In this document: in pieces, positions 37,973-46,567 of the stretch
How the letters are laid out: each line of letters opens with the position of its first letter
Numbering within the stretch: position 1 is the first letter of the stretch
Assembly: GCF_024539675.1 (NCBI RefSeq)
Contig: NZ_JAHHIT010000063.1
Coordinates: 1-57,380 of the forward strand
Origin: Streptomyces hilarionis
Lineage (GTDB): Bacteria; Actinomycetota; Actinomycetes; Streptomycetales; Streptomycetaceae
Direction of reading: 5' to 3'
DNA length: 57,380 bases
Notes under the pieces: generated by a model
Seen by the model: the letters and a program-made list of their open reading frames with translations, nothing else
Told to the model about the DNA's origin: nothing
Databases searched by the model: none
Program-made: the position numbers and the translations under genes

Positions 37973-38131
37973 GTTGTGTTGAGGTGCGGGGCGCAGAACG
38001 GGACAGCGTGCGAGGCGCGCGATTTCGGCGTGCGATCCATGTGCTGCCACCGGATGTGTAAACGACCACATCGCGAGTCGGCGCGAGCCGCCATGCTGAC
38101 GGGCAGTCACTGCACGACAGGGGGTGGGCAG

Positions 38132-39139
38132 ATGGCTGACGGAGCCGTCTACAAGACCTTGATGAGCGTGGACACCCGAGGATCGGGCGGCTACCTCGAC
38201 GGCGCGAAACGACGGATGCGGGCACGGATCTACGACCTGGCCCATCCGTCCTTCGCGGCGGCGGGCGTGGCGAAGTCCATGCTCCACATGGAGGACCGGG
38301 GAGACGGGTTCATCGCCGCGGTGGACGCGCGCATCCCGCCGGTCCGGCTGCTCGGCACCTGGCTGGCCGAGTTGCACCAGCGGCAGCGGGTGGGGAACGA
38401 GGACCTGGCGCGCCGGCTCGGGCTGCGCGTCGGACTGCACGTGGGCCCGGTCGAGCACGACGAGGAGGGGCTGTCCGGCCATGCGATGGACCTGGTCTGC
38501 CGGCTGGCGGACTCGCCGGTGACGCGGACGGTGCTGGAGCACTCGGGACGCGATCTGGTCCTCGTGGTCTCGGAATCACTGCACCACGAAGTCGTCCGGC
38601 ACGGGGGGCGGTTCGTGGAGCCCTCCGCGTACCGCCCGGCCCGGATCACGCTGAAGGAGGGCCCGGTCACCGCGTGGTTCCACGTGCCGGGCGAGGCCCG
38701 GCCCCGGGTGCCGGGCGACGCAGGGTTCGACACGCTTCCCGTGGACGCGCCCTCGGGGGAGAACGGGGGCGGCGCGTCCACGGGGGCCGAGGCGGAGGGC
38801 CGCCCGCCGGGGAGGGACCCGGGGCATGCCGCCCCGGCCCAGGCCGGCCGGCCCTCCGCCGACGGGGGTCCCGGGGCGTCCGGGAGAGAGGCGTGGCCGG
38901 TGGACACCGGTTCCGGCGCACGCTGGGACATCAAGGTGGAGGGCGGCACCAGCGTCGTCCAGGACCGCGCGACCTTCCACGGACCGGTCCGCTTCGGGGG
39001 CGGAGCGGGTGCGGCCGAGGAGGACTGGCCCACCGGCGGCGACGGGGCGCACGGCGGCCGGCGGGCCGGCGACCGCGATGCCCCGGACGGCGGCCGGCGC
39101 GCCGGAGACGGCAACGGCCGTACGGGGGACGCACGGTGA
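38132..39139 (+). CDS. Class III nucleotidyl cyclase-like protein (Pycsar cyclase candidate)
   Basis: A 335-aa protein. Residues ~5-185 follow the class III cyclase fold: strand 1 LMSVDTRGSGG with a metal-type Asp (D14), the hairpin MEDRGDGFIAAV with D58 in the GDG position, LRVGLHVGPV, then GLSGHAMDLVCRLADS, equivalent to the usual G-x-x-VN-x-AARL. There the Arg is kept (R124) but the Asn is Asp (D120). Beyond 190 is a disordered Gly/Pro-rich linker, a short motif WDIKVEGGTSVVQDRATF (~267-285) and an acidic tail with EEDWPTGG. Small stand-alone cyclases paired with a PycTM effector make cCMP or cUMP in Pycsar defence (family knowledge); a PycTM-like gene is at 43217. ATG has a GGGGTGGG ribosome site. 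Catalytic activity is not certain. Confidence 0.75.
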   Translation: MADGAVYKTLMSVDTRGSGGYLDGAKRRMRARIYDLAHPSFAAAGVAKSMLHMEDRGDGFIAAVDARIPPVRLLGTWLAELHQRQRVGNEDLARRLGLRVGLHVGPVEHDEEGLSGHAMDLVCRLADSPVTRTVLEHSGRDLVLVVSESLHHEVVRHGGRFVEPSAYRPARITLKEGPVTAWFHVPGEARPRVPGDAGFDTLPVDAPSGENGGGASTGAEAEGRPPGRDPGHAAPAQAGRPSADGGPGASGREAWPVDTGSGARWDIKVEGGTSVVQDRATFHGPVRFGGGAGAAEEDWPTGGDGAHGGRRAGDRDAPDGGRRAGDGNGRTGDAR

Positions 39140-41946
39140 GCGGCGAAGGCGAGCACGAGGGCGCCGGAGCCGACGGCGGCGGGGGCGCGTCTCCCGGCCC
39201 GGACCGGTGGCGGGCCGGGGACGAACCGGCGCGGCAGGACGGCGAACGGCGGCCCGGCCAGGACTCCGCCAGGGACTCCGACGGGGAGGCGGAGCCGGAC
39301 GGCGGCGGCCGGGACCGGGCGGACGAGGCGGAGCGCGCGGAGCGGCAGGGCCGTCAGGAGGAGCGTTTCCGAGAGGCGACCCGGGACCCGCTCGCCGACT
39401 CGGGGGTGCCCGGCGAGGCACGCGCGGCGGCCCGGATCCAGCGGGCAGCGCAGGCCCGGTTCGACATCCGAGGCAACAGCAGCGTCTTCGACCGGACCAG
39501 CTTCGACCGCGCGCACTTCGGCGATGTGTACGTCGGCGCCCGGGACACCGCGGCGCCGGTCTTCGGGGACATGCCCGAGGACGAGCTGGACCGGCTGCGC
39601 GAGGTCTACCGCGCGCCGGCGGGATACGCCACGCTCAAGCGGTTCCTGCGCGGGCGCCGGGTGCTGGTGCTGGGCGGCCCGCCCGGCACGGGCCGCCTCA
39701 CCACCGGGCTCTGCCTGTTGGACGAGGTCACCACCGCCGTACGCGACACGCCGTCCCGCGCCGGGGAGCCCCCGCCCGAGGCGGCGGAGGCCGACGACCG
39801 GACGGGCGTCGGAGTCCTCGTCCAGGGCCGGGTCACCCGGCTCGCCCCGTCCGATCTGGGGCTGCTCTCCGCCGACCCGGACGCGGTGGCGGGCGGCGTG
39901 CTGGACGGCGGCGGTCTGCTGGTCCAACTCCCGGATGGCACAGGTGACTTCACCGCGCCGCAGGAGCTGCACCTGGACGCGCTGGCCGCGCGGCTCGCAG
40001 CGAAGGGGTCGTATGCGGTGCTGGTCGTCTCCCCCGCCTCGCCCGCCGGGCATCTGCTGACGGGGCGCTACGGGCTGGCATGCCCGCCGGCGCCCGCCGG
40101 GGAACTGCTGGAGTGGCAGCTCGTACGGCGCCTGGCGGACTGCCCGGACCCGGACGCGCTGGGCCGTGGTGAACAGATCCTCAAGCATCCCCTGTTCCTG
40201 GACGCGCTCGGCATCGCGCCGGAGGCGCTGAGGCCCTCCGAGACCGAGCTGGTCGCGGAACAAGTGGCCCGGCACGTGCGGGGAGAACTGCGCCGGGACG
40301 AACTCCTCGACGCCTGCGGCCAGATCGCGCGCCGGCAGGCACGCGAGTGGTTCACCGGAGCCGCCGACCCGCTGCCCCCGGCGCCCGACCCCGGCCGGGC
40401 CGGGGCGCAGGGGCCGGTGGACACCGCCGCGCCACGGGTGCGGGAGGCCGCGTTCCGCATCGCGCTCGCGGTGCTGGACGGGGAGGCGGTCAGCTCGGTG
40501 GCCGACGCCGCCGAACTCCTCGCCCAGCAGATCCTCGCCGTACGGATGCCCGGACGGGCGCACGGGCGGCCGGTGTTCGCGGAGGACCTGGAGGGGCTGC
40601 TCACCTCCTGCCGGGCAGAGGTGCGCTCCGGCGAGGAAGAGTCGGTGGGCGGAGTGCCGGTGCCGGTGCGCACGGTCGCGTACCGGGGCGCGGCACTGGC
40701 GGGCTCGGTGCTGGCCGAGGTCTGGCACCGGCATCACGCGGCCCGCGGCCCGGTGGCGCGCTGGCTGCGCGAACTGGCCGACTCCCCCCGGCCGCAGGTG
40801 TGGGTGCGGGCGGCCGTGGTGGCGGGCGAACTCGCCACCGCCGACCTCGGGTACGGCTTCGCGGAACTGATCCGGCCGCTCTCGGCGGCCAAGGACGCCC
40901 GGCGTCGCTTCTTCGCCGCGACCGCGTTGGCCCAGGCGGCCGGCCGCGAGCCGTACCGGTCGGCGGTGCGAAGTGTGGTCGCGGACTGGGCGCAGGCCCC
41001 GGCGCCGGCGCTGCGTTGGACGGCGGCGCTGGCCCTCGGCTCCGGCCGGATCGTGGACGACACCCGGCAGGCCCTGGAACTGCTGTGCGCCATCGGCGGC
41101 CGCGACGAGGGCGCACAGGCGCTCGTCGCCTCCTACGGCGCGACCCGGCTCGTGGCCGGCAGCCGGGCCGGGGAGGCGGCCACCGTACTGCGCGAGTGGT
41201 CCGAGAGCGGCTCCCCGGAGCAGCTGAACCTGGCGATGCTCTGTGCCGTACGGCTGTTCTGCGCGAGGACCGACGACATGTGGCAGGCGGAGGAGAACGA
41301 CGGCCCCGACGCCCCGGCGGCGGACACCGCCACCTCCGTCGCCGCGTCCGTCGGCCGGGTGTGGGGGCCTGGCGGGGTGCGGCTCGCGGGCCGGGCGCCG
41401 GGGCAGCCGGGCCGTGCCGGGCAGCGCGCCCTGGCCGGGCAGGACGAACGCCCGCCGGTGCCGCGCGCGTCGGTCGAGGTGACCGACGCGGAACTGGCCC
41501 GGCGGACGCACTGGCCGCTCGCGCTGGCGGTGGCCGTGGCGGTGGAGAGCGCGGCCGAGCCGCTGGCCGACCTGCTGTGGCGGTCGCTGGCCAATCACCT
41601 GTCGCACGAGGCCGCGACGGAGGGCCTGACGACCTGGCTGCGGGCGGCCGAGGCGGACGCGGCGCTGCCCGGACGGCCGGCCCGCACCTATGTGTTCGAG
41701 GAGGCGGCCGAGGACGCGTCGGACGACGGCACGGACGGCCGGCGCGGGGAGATCCTCCAGGCCCTGCTGTGGCTGTTGCCCGGGATGACCCGCGACCGTC
41801 GGGACGCCGACCGGCTGCGCTGGCTGCTGCGGTTGATGACGGACGCGCCGGAGGAACCGATGACCGCCGCCTTCGCCCGCCATGTGGTGGCCGCGATGGC
41901 GGCGGCGGGACGCGGCCGGTACGGCCGAGGGGAGGAGCAGAGGTGA
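39136..41946 (+). CDS. P-loop NTPase with helical (HEAT-like) repeats
   Basis: A 936-aa protein. Residues 1-95 are acidic and disordered. A short motif FDIRGNSSVFDRTSFDRAHF (~109-128) precedes the P-loop domain, whose Walker A is VLVLGGPPGTGRLTTG (~174-189) with Arg in place of the usual Lys. LLVQLPDG may be the Walker B strand, without an obvious catalytic Glu. From ~370 to the end it is alpha-helical with HEAT-like pairs (VWVRAAVVAGELA, RRFFAATALAQAAG, LRWTAALALGSG). The layout is that of STAND-like signalling NTPases that sense through repeats. GTGA overlap with the cyclase gene; probable partner of it. Confidence 0.78.
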   Translation: MSGEGEHEGAGADGGGGASPGPDRWRAGDEPARQDGERRPGQDSARDSDGEAEPDGGGRDRADEAERAERQGRQEERFREATRDPLADSGVPGEARAAARIQRAAQARFDIRGNSSVFDRTSFDRAHFGDVYVGARDTAAPVFGDMPEDELDRLREVYRAPAGYATLKRFLRGRRVLVLGGPPGTGRLTTGLCLLDEVTTAVRDTPSRAGEPPPEAAEADDRTGVGVLVQGRVTRLAPSDLGLLSADPDAVAGGVLDGGGLLVQLPDGTGDFTAPQELHLDALAARLAAKGSYAVLVVSPASPAGHLLTGRYGLACPPAPAGELLEWQLVRRLADCPDPDALGRGEQILKHPLFLDALGIAPEALRPSETELVAEQVARHVRGELRRDELLDACGQIARRQAREWFTGAADPLPPAPDPGRAGAQGPVDTAAPRVREAAFRIALAVLDGEAVSSVADAAELLAQQILAVRMPGRAHGRPVFAEDLEGLLTSCRAEVRSGEEESVGGVPVPVRTVAYRGAALAGSVLAEVWHRHHAARGPVARWLRELADSPRPQVWVRAAVVAGELATADLGYGFAELIRPLSAAKDARRRFFAATALAQAAGREPYRSAVRSVVADWAQAPAPALRWTAALALGSGRIVDDTRQALELLCAIGGRDEGAQALVASYGATRLVAGSRAGEAATVLREWSESGSPEQLNLAMLCAVRLFCARTDDMWQAEENDGPDAPAADTATSVAASVGRVWGPGGVRLAGRAPGQPGRAGQRALAGQDERPPVPRASVEVTDAELARRTHWPLALAVAVAVESAAEPLADLLWRSLANHLSHEAATEGLTTWLRAAEADAALPGRPARTYVFEEAAEDASDDGTDGRRGEILQALLWLLPGMTRDRRDADRLRWLLRLMTDAPEEPMTAAFARHVVAAMAAAGRGRYGRGEEQR

Positions 41947-43220
41947 CGGCGGGACAGGAAGAGGAACTGGTCGTCCAGGAGAACCTCGCAGGGCCGTTCC
42001 TGCGCGAACGGCTCGTGCAGGGCAGGGGGTTCAAGCACTGGGGTGCGCAGGTGGCCTCCGTCCTCTACTACCAGGACGGCGGGCACAGCGTGATCACCGC
42101 GCGCGGCGCCGACCACCGCGACCGGCTCAGCCGCTGGTCCCGGCCGAGCAGTGTGTGCGAGGTCGCCTGCGGCCGGCACACGACCTCGTTCGCGCTGGAG
42201 CTGCCCGCGCACGGCTCGGCGACCTTCTTCGAGACCCGGGTGAAGCTGCGCTGGGAGGTCACCGACTACCTGCTGGTCGTGGAGAAGCGCCTGTTCAGCG
42301 TGGAGAACGACCTCGGCCCCGAGATCGTGGACCGGCTTCAGGGCGTCACCACCCGGTACTCCGTGGACCAGGCGCACGAGGCCAACCAGGCCGTGCGGCT
42401 GGACATCGAGGCCGGCCGCTGGGCCGACCTCGGGCAGGAGGTGGGACTGCGCACCAAGGTGTTCATCGAGGTCGGCACCGACCGCACGCAGATCGGCTTC
42501 GTCCGGCAGACCCGCAAGGACGAGGCGGAGGCCCAGCGGGTGACCGCCCGCTTCCGGGGGTTCGCGGCGATCGCGCACGGCACCGACGCGGAGAAGTATG
42601 CCTATCTGATGGCGTCCGGAAGCTCCGCCGAGGTCGGCCGACTCGTGAAGATGATGATGGAGAGCCAGGCCGAGGAGCAGCGCGCCAACCGCGAGTTCCT
42701 GGTCCGGATGGCACACGAGGGCCGGGTGAACACTCCCGAACTGGACGCGTACATCCGCCGGGTGGTGCTGCCCGGGCACGCGGCGGGGCAACAGGCGCTC
42801 CCGGCGCTGGAACCCCGTGCCGCGCTGCCGCCCGCGCCCGTCGCCCCGGCCGCCGCGCCCGCGGCCGCACCGGCCCGGCAGGACTGGCCGGACATGCCGG
42901 CGGCCGGGGACCCGGGCCCGTACGACACCCCGGAGCGCGGGACGGAACGGACCGCCGGGGCGCCGCGCCAGGAGGAGGACGACTGGTGGGGCGAGTCGCA
43001 GGACGCCGTCGAGTACGAGACCGGTCCGTCGGCGGCGCGGGACGGGTACGGCGCCTCGGCGCACACCGACGCCCAGGGCTACGAGTACACGTACGGCGGG
43101 AACCCCTCCTCCGGCGCCGGGCGCGCGGCGGCCGGCGAGTCCGGGGCGGGGTCCCGTGACAGGGGCGACGACGAGGACGAGGACGACATCTGGGGCGGAC
43201 CGTCGGACGGCGGCCGATGA
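41943..43220 (+). CDS. Band-7/SPFH-like protein with acidic disordered tail
   Basis: A 425-aa protein. The first ~260 residues mix strands and helices, with FFETRVKLRWEVTDYLLVVE and a helix-rich stretch (RKDEAEAQRVTARFRGFAA) that recall band-7/SPFH proteins, but no membrane anchor is seen and the match is loose. Residues ~280-425 are disordered, Pro/Ala-rich, then acidic with repeated Trp and Tyr: RQDWPDMP, DDWWGESQD and DDIWGG. GTGA overlaps join it to the NTPase and the effector gene. I cannot give a function beyond a likely scaffold role. Confidence 0.7.
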   Translation: MTAGQEEELVVQENLAGPFLRERLVQGRGFKHWGAQVASVLYYQDGGHSVITARGADHRDRLSRWSRPSSVCEVACGRHTTSFALELPAHGSATFFETRVKLRWEVTDYLLVVEKRLFSVENDLGPEIVDRLQGVTTRYSVDQAHEANQAVRLDIEAGRWADLGQEVGLRTKVFIEVGTDRTQIGFVRQTRKDEAEAQRVTARFRGFAAIAHGTDAEKYAYLMASGSSAEVGRLVKMMMESQAEEQRANREFLVRMAHEGRVNTPELDAYIRRVVLPGHAAGQQALPALEPRAALPPAPVAPAAAPAAAPARQDWPDMPAAGDPGPYDTPERGTERTAGAPRQEEDDWWGESQDAVEYETGPSAARDGYGASAHTDAQGYEYTYGGNPSSGAGRAAAGESGAGSRDRGDDEDEDDIWGGPSDGGR

Positions 43221-43747
43221 CGGCCGCACCGGGTGCGCCGGGCGCCCCGGCGACCGCCACCCCGGAGGCGCGGTTCGTCGCCGAACGGCTGCTCGCCACG
43301 GTCCGCGAGGACACCGGGCGGGCGGACGTCAAGGCGTCGGTGCTGCTGTCGGTGGCGCTCGGGGTGCCGCCCCTGGTGGTCGGGGCGGGGCAGCGCCCGC
43401 CGGACCGGCCTTCCGTGCTGTGGCTGGTGCTGGTCGCAGCGGGGTTGCTGATGTGGCTGGTGGGGACCGTTTCACTCGTTCGGGCGATGCTGCCGCACGG
43501 CGGAACTGAGCGGGTGGGACCGGGCATCACCTTCTTCGCCGACGTCGTCGCGGTGCACACGGCGGCTGGAGCGGGCGGTGTGGCAGAGGCGGTCGGCAGA
43601 GCGGGCGAGGACGTCACGGCCTGGCTGCTGACCCAGGCCGTGGACACCAGCCACATCCTCTTCCGGAAATACCGGTGCATCCGCTGGGGAGCGGGCTGGT
43701 TGGTCCCGGGGGCGCTGTCGGCGACGGCCGGCCTCCTGCTCGGCTGA
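43217..43747 (+). CDS. Pycsar-type transmembrane effector (PycTM-like, DUF5706)
   Basis: A 176-aa membrane protein. After a short Ala/Pro leader, the helix REDTGRADVKASVLLSVALG (D37, K39) is the family's entry motif. Two membrane helices (~41-57 and ~66-88) follow, then PGITFFADVV, a long amphipathic segment, THILFRKYRCIR-like DTSHILFRKYRCIRWG, and a last helix (~157-176). This order matches PycTM effectors, which damage the inner membrane when activated by a cyclic pyrimidine nucleotide. It is translationally coupled to the band-7-like gene and is in the same operon as the cyclase-like gene. Family assignment is good; activation by that cyclase is inferred. Confidence 0.82.
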   Translation: MTAAPGAPGAPATATPEARFVAERLLATVREDTGRADVKASVLLSVALGVPPLVVGAGQRPPDRPSVLWLVLVAAGLLMWLVGTVSLVRAMLPHGGTERVGPGITFFADVVAVHTAAGAGGVAEAVGRAGEDVTAWLLTQAVDTSHILFRKYRCIRWGAGWLVPGALSATAGLLLG

Positions 43748-43865
43748 TCCCGGCGCTCCCGGGGGGGCGGCGACACCGGCCGCCGGCACCAGGGCGCACG
43801 CGGGCCCGCACGGCACTCGCGCGCCCGACATCTACGTCTATCAAGTGACAGTTGAGGGGGACGAA

Positions 43866-46460
43866 ATGGACGCACACGACACCGCACCGGTGCGCGGCGG
43901 CCCGGGGCGCGCGGCGCAGAGGCGAGGGGGGCGTACGGTGTCCGACGCCGTCACGACGGACGATCGCGCCACCAGAACCGCCGCAGGACGCAGGACGGCC
44001 GACGCCGGTACCGCGTCCCGCGCCCGCGCGGCGGCCCGGGCGCGCCGTACGGCGGCCGGCCGGCCGGGCGGGCTGCCGGGTGTGGGGCGGGCCGCCGCCG
44101 TGCTGGCGCTGCTGCTGCTCGGGCAGACCGCGCTGGGCCAGACGGCGGTGCCCGCGCCGCTCGCCCCGGCCGCGCCCCCCGCGACGGACGCGGTGGACCT
44201 GGCCGTCGCTGTGGACGAGTCGAGCAGTCTGAGCACCGCCGACGTCGAGCGGGAGCGGGACGCCGCCGGACGGATCGCGGTCGGGGAGATCTCCCCGACG
44301 TCGCGGATGACCGTCCTGGGCTTCGCCAGCGCCGACAACGACGCCCAGAGCCCGGTGGACGAGGTGTGCCCGACCACCGCGCTCGACGCGGTGGCCCGGG
44401 AGAAGATGGACGGCTGCATCGGCCGCCTGGCCCGGCGGGGTGCGGGCCGGGGCACCGGGACCGACTTCCCGAACGCCATCCGGCAGGCGGTGACCCGGCT
44501 CGGCGAGCACGGCGGCAGCCGCCCGCGCATCCTGTTCCTGCTCACCGACGGCAAGCTGGACGTGAGCGGCAGCCCCTCCTACGGCACCGACGAGGAGAGC
44601 CGGGCGGAGAACGGCCGCCGCGAGCTGACCAAGGCGCTGGCCGAGGCACGCGCCGCGAAGGTGCAGATCTGGCCGCTCGGATTCGGCGACAAGATCGACA
44701 TGGACGCGCTGCGGGACATGGCGAAGGGCGGCTACGGAGGCGGGTGCGCGGACCTGGACGCGGCCCGCCCCCGCGCGGACGAGGCCACCGACTCCCAGAG
44801 CCTGGGCGACGCCGTGCAGCGCGCCTTCGCCGGGGCCCGCTGCCTGGTCACCGACCCGCCGCGCAAGGACACCCCGCCGGCGGACATCTCCGTGCCCATG
44901 TCCCCGCTGGCGACGCTCGCCACCATCGTCGTCTCCAAGGGCGACCGCGCGGTGCGGGCCACGTACTACGACCCGCGCGGCCAGAAGATCGAGCCCGGCG
45001 GCCGCTCCGACGGCTCGACGTTCACGCTGGCCGGATCCGGCGGCGAGGTGGAGTCGCTGCGCATCACCGATCCCCGGCCCGGCCGCTGGCAGGTCCGGCT
45101 CGACGCACCGGAGGGCCACCGGAGCCGACTGGCCAGTGTCTCCGTGCAGTGGCGGGGGGCGGTGCGCTCCTCCATCGTGATGACGCCCGCCGCGCCCCGG
45201 CCGGGCGAGACGGCCCGCGTGGAACTGACGCTCCAGACCCGCGACGAGCAGGGCATCGGCGACCCGGCGGACCTGCGCCGCCTGAAGGTCTCCGGGCGGC
45301 TGACCGGCGACGGGTTCGAGCCCCTGGACCTGGCGCTCTCCGACGACGGGGAGAACGGCGACAAGAAGGCCGGCGACGGCCGCTTCACCGGCTCCGTGAC
45401 GATCCCCCGGCAGGCGACCGGCGCGCTCAAGGCCGTCGGAGTGCTCGGCGCCGTCGGACTCACCGCCGACCACCGCCCGTTCCTGACCCGCATCGCCTCG
45501 CCCAACCCCGAGGTGCGGGCCGGACTCCGCGTGGCCGACTCCGAGGTGCGCCCCGGCGGCAGCGTGCCGTTCCGGCTGCTGGCGTCCAACGACTCGAACC
45601 GGCCGCGCACCCTGCGCCTGTCGCTGCGGGACACCGAGCCGGGCGCGGTCGCGCTCTCCCTCACCGAGGTCACCCTGGCCCCCGGCGACTCCGTGGACCG
45701 CGCCGGACGGCTCACCGTCGGCGGGAAGCCGGTCCCGCGCGAACTGACCGCGCGGATCGAGGTGTCGGACGCGGACGACTCCGCACGGCTGCTCGACGCG
45801 AAGCTGGTGAAGGTGGACGTCACACCGCTTCCCTCCTGGCCGCAGCGGTTCTGGGACGCGTGGTGGTGGGCACTCGTGACCGGCGCCGTGCTGCTGGCCG
45901 CGCTGCTCGGCTGGTTCGTCTGGCACCGGAAGCAGAAGCGCGACGACGTCTCGCCGGGCGGGCTGCTGCTCCGGCTCACCGTGTCGGACGCTTCCGGGGA
46001 GCGGACGACCAGCGAGACGACGGTGCCCCGCAAGCGCGACCCCTGGTACCGGTTCGACGTGTCCGACCCGGACGGCCCCAGCCCGCGGCTGGACCCGCGT
46101 CCGATCGGCGGGTACGCCCTGCAACGCGACCCGCGCAAGGGGGTCCGGCTGCGCACCCCGGACGGGCGCGACGAGTCGTATCCGCTGGCCCGTGACATCC
46201 CGCTGGAGGGCCGGGTCCGGCTGCGCGTGGAACGCGGCGTCGGCGGCCGGTCCGCCGCCCGGCGGCCGGGCCCGCCCCGGTGGCTCGCGGACCTGCTGCC
46301 CCGGCGGCGCAAGCCCGTCACGGCGCCGTCCGACCGGAGGGACACGGACGACCTCGGGGTGCGCGACACGTACGGGAGCCCCCCGTACGGCGGTTCCTCG
46401 TACGGAGGTTCCGCGTACGGCGGTTCCTCGTACGACGACGAATTCGACGAGGCCACCTGA
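43866..46460 (+). CDS. Membrane-anchored von Willebrand factor A protein
   Basis: An 864-aa protein. An Ala/Arg-rich cytoplasmic N-terminus (1-72) is followed by a signal-anchor helix (~73-92), a vWA domain (~112-320) with an intact MIDAS (DESSS at 117-121, GTGTDF, FLLTDGK), beta-sandwich regions (~325-650), a second helix (~666-688, WWWALVTGAVLLAALLGWFV) and a basic cytoplasmic tail ending in YGGSSYGGS repeats and DDEFDEAT. The vWA part is predicted outside the membrane and could bind a protein partner through Mg2+. ATG at 43866 has a GAGGGGG ribosome site; a GTG seven codons earlier is possible. A 118-bp gap after the effector gene might hold an internal promoter. Confidence 0.85.
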   Translation: MDAHDTAPVRGGPGRAAQRRGGRTVSDAVTTDDRATRTAAGRRTADAGTASRARAAARARRTAAGRPGGLPGVGRAAAVLALLLLGQTALGQTAVPAPLAPAAPPATDAVDLAVAVDESSSLSTADVERERDAAGRIAVGEISPTSRMTVLGFASADNDAQSPVDEVCPTTALDAVAREKMDGCIGRLARRGAGRGTGTDFPNAIRQAVTRLGEHGGSRPRILFLLTDGKLDVSGSPSYGTDEESRAENGRRELTKALAEARAAKVQIWPLGFGDKIDMDALRDMAKGGYGGGCADLDAARPRADEATDSQSLGDAVQRAFAGARCLVTDPPRKDTPPADISVPMSPLATLATIVVSKGDRAVRATYYDPRGQKIEPGGRSDGSTFTLAGSGGEVESLRITDPRPGRWQVRLDAPEGHRSRLASVSVQWRGAVRSSIVMTPAAPRPGETARVELTLQTRDEQGIGDPADLRRLKVSGRLTGDGFEPLDLALSDDGENGDKKAGDGRFTGSVTIPRQATGALKAVGVLGAVGLTADHRPFLTRIASPNPEVRAGLRVADSEVRPGGSVPFRLLASNDSNRPRTLRLSLRDTEPGAVALSLTEVTLAPGDSVDRAGRLTVGGKPVPRELTARIEVSDADDSARLLDAKLVKVDVTPLPSWPQRFWDAWWWALVTGAVLLAALLGWFVWHRKQKRDDVSPGGLLLRLTVSDASGERTTSETTVPRKRDPWYRFDVSDPDGPSPRLDPRPIGGYALQRDPRKGVRLRTPDGRDESYPLARDIPLEGRVRLRVERGVGGRSAARRPGPPRWLADLLPRRRKPVTAPSDRRDTDDLGVRDTYGSPPYGGSSYGGSAYGGSSYDDEFDEAT
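46369..46437 (+). repeat. Tyr-Gly-Gly-Ser coding repeats
   Basis: Tandem TACGGCGGTTCC-like units encode repeated YGGSS/YGGSA near the C-terminus of the vWA protein. Such tails are typical of disordered, possibly phase-separating segments. Confidence 0.75.
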
Positions 46461-46530
46461 CACCGGACCGCCGGAGCCGCACCACCAGCCCACGGCAGGT
46501 CCGCCCACGGGACCTGGGTCCATCGAACGC

Positions 46531-46548
46531 CCGGTGCGCGCGCACCGG
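46531..46548 (+). promoter_or_regulatory. Palindrome just upstream of the tubulin-like gene
   Basis: CCGGTGCGCGCGCACCGG is a perfect 18-bp palindrome ending 19 nt before the ATG, directly before the AGGGGGGAAA ribosome site. A further inverted repeat, AGGTCC/GGACCT, lies at about 46498-46516. As RNA hairpins they could set the expression of this gene relative to its upstream neighbour. Confidence 0.45.
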
Positions 46549-46567
46549 ACAGGGGGGAAACGAAGCG

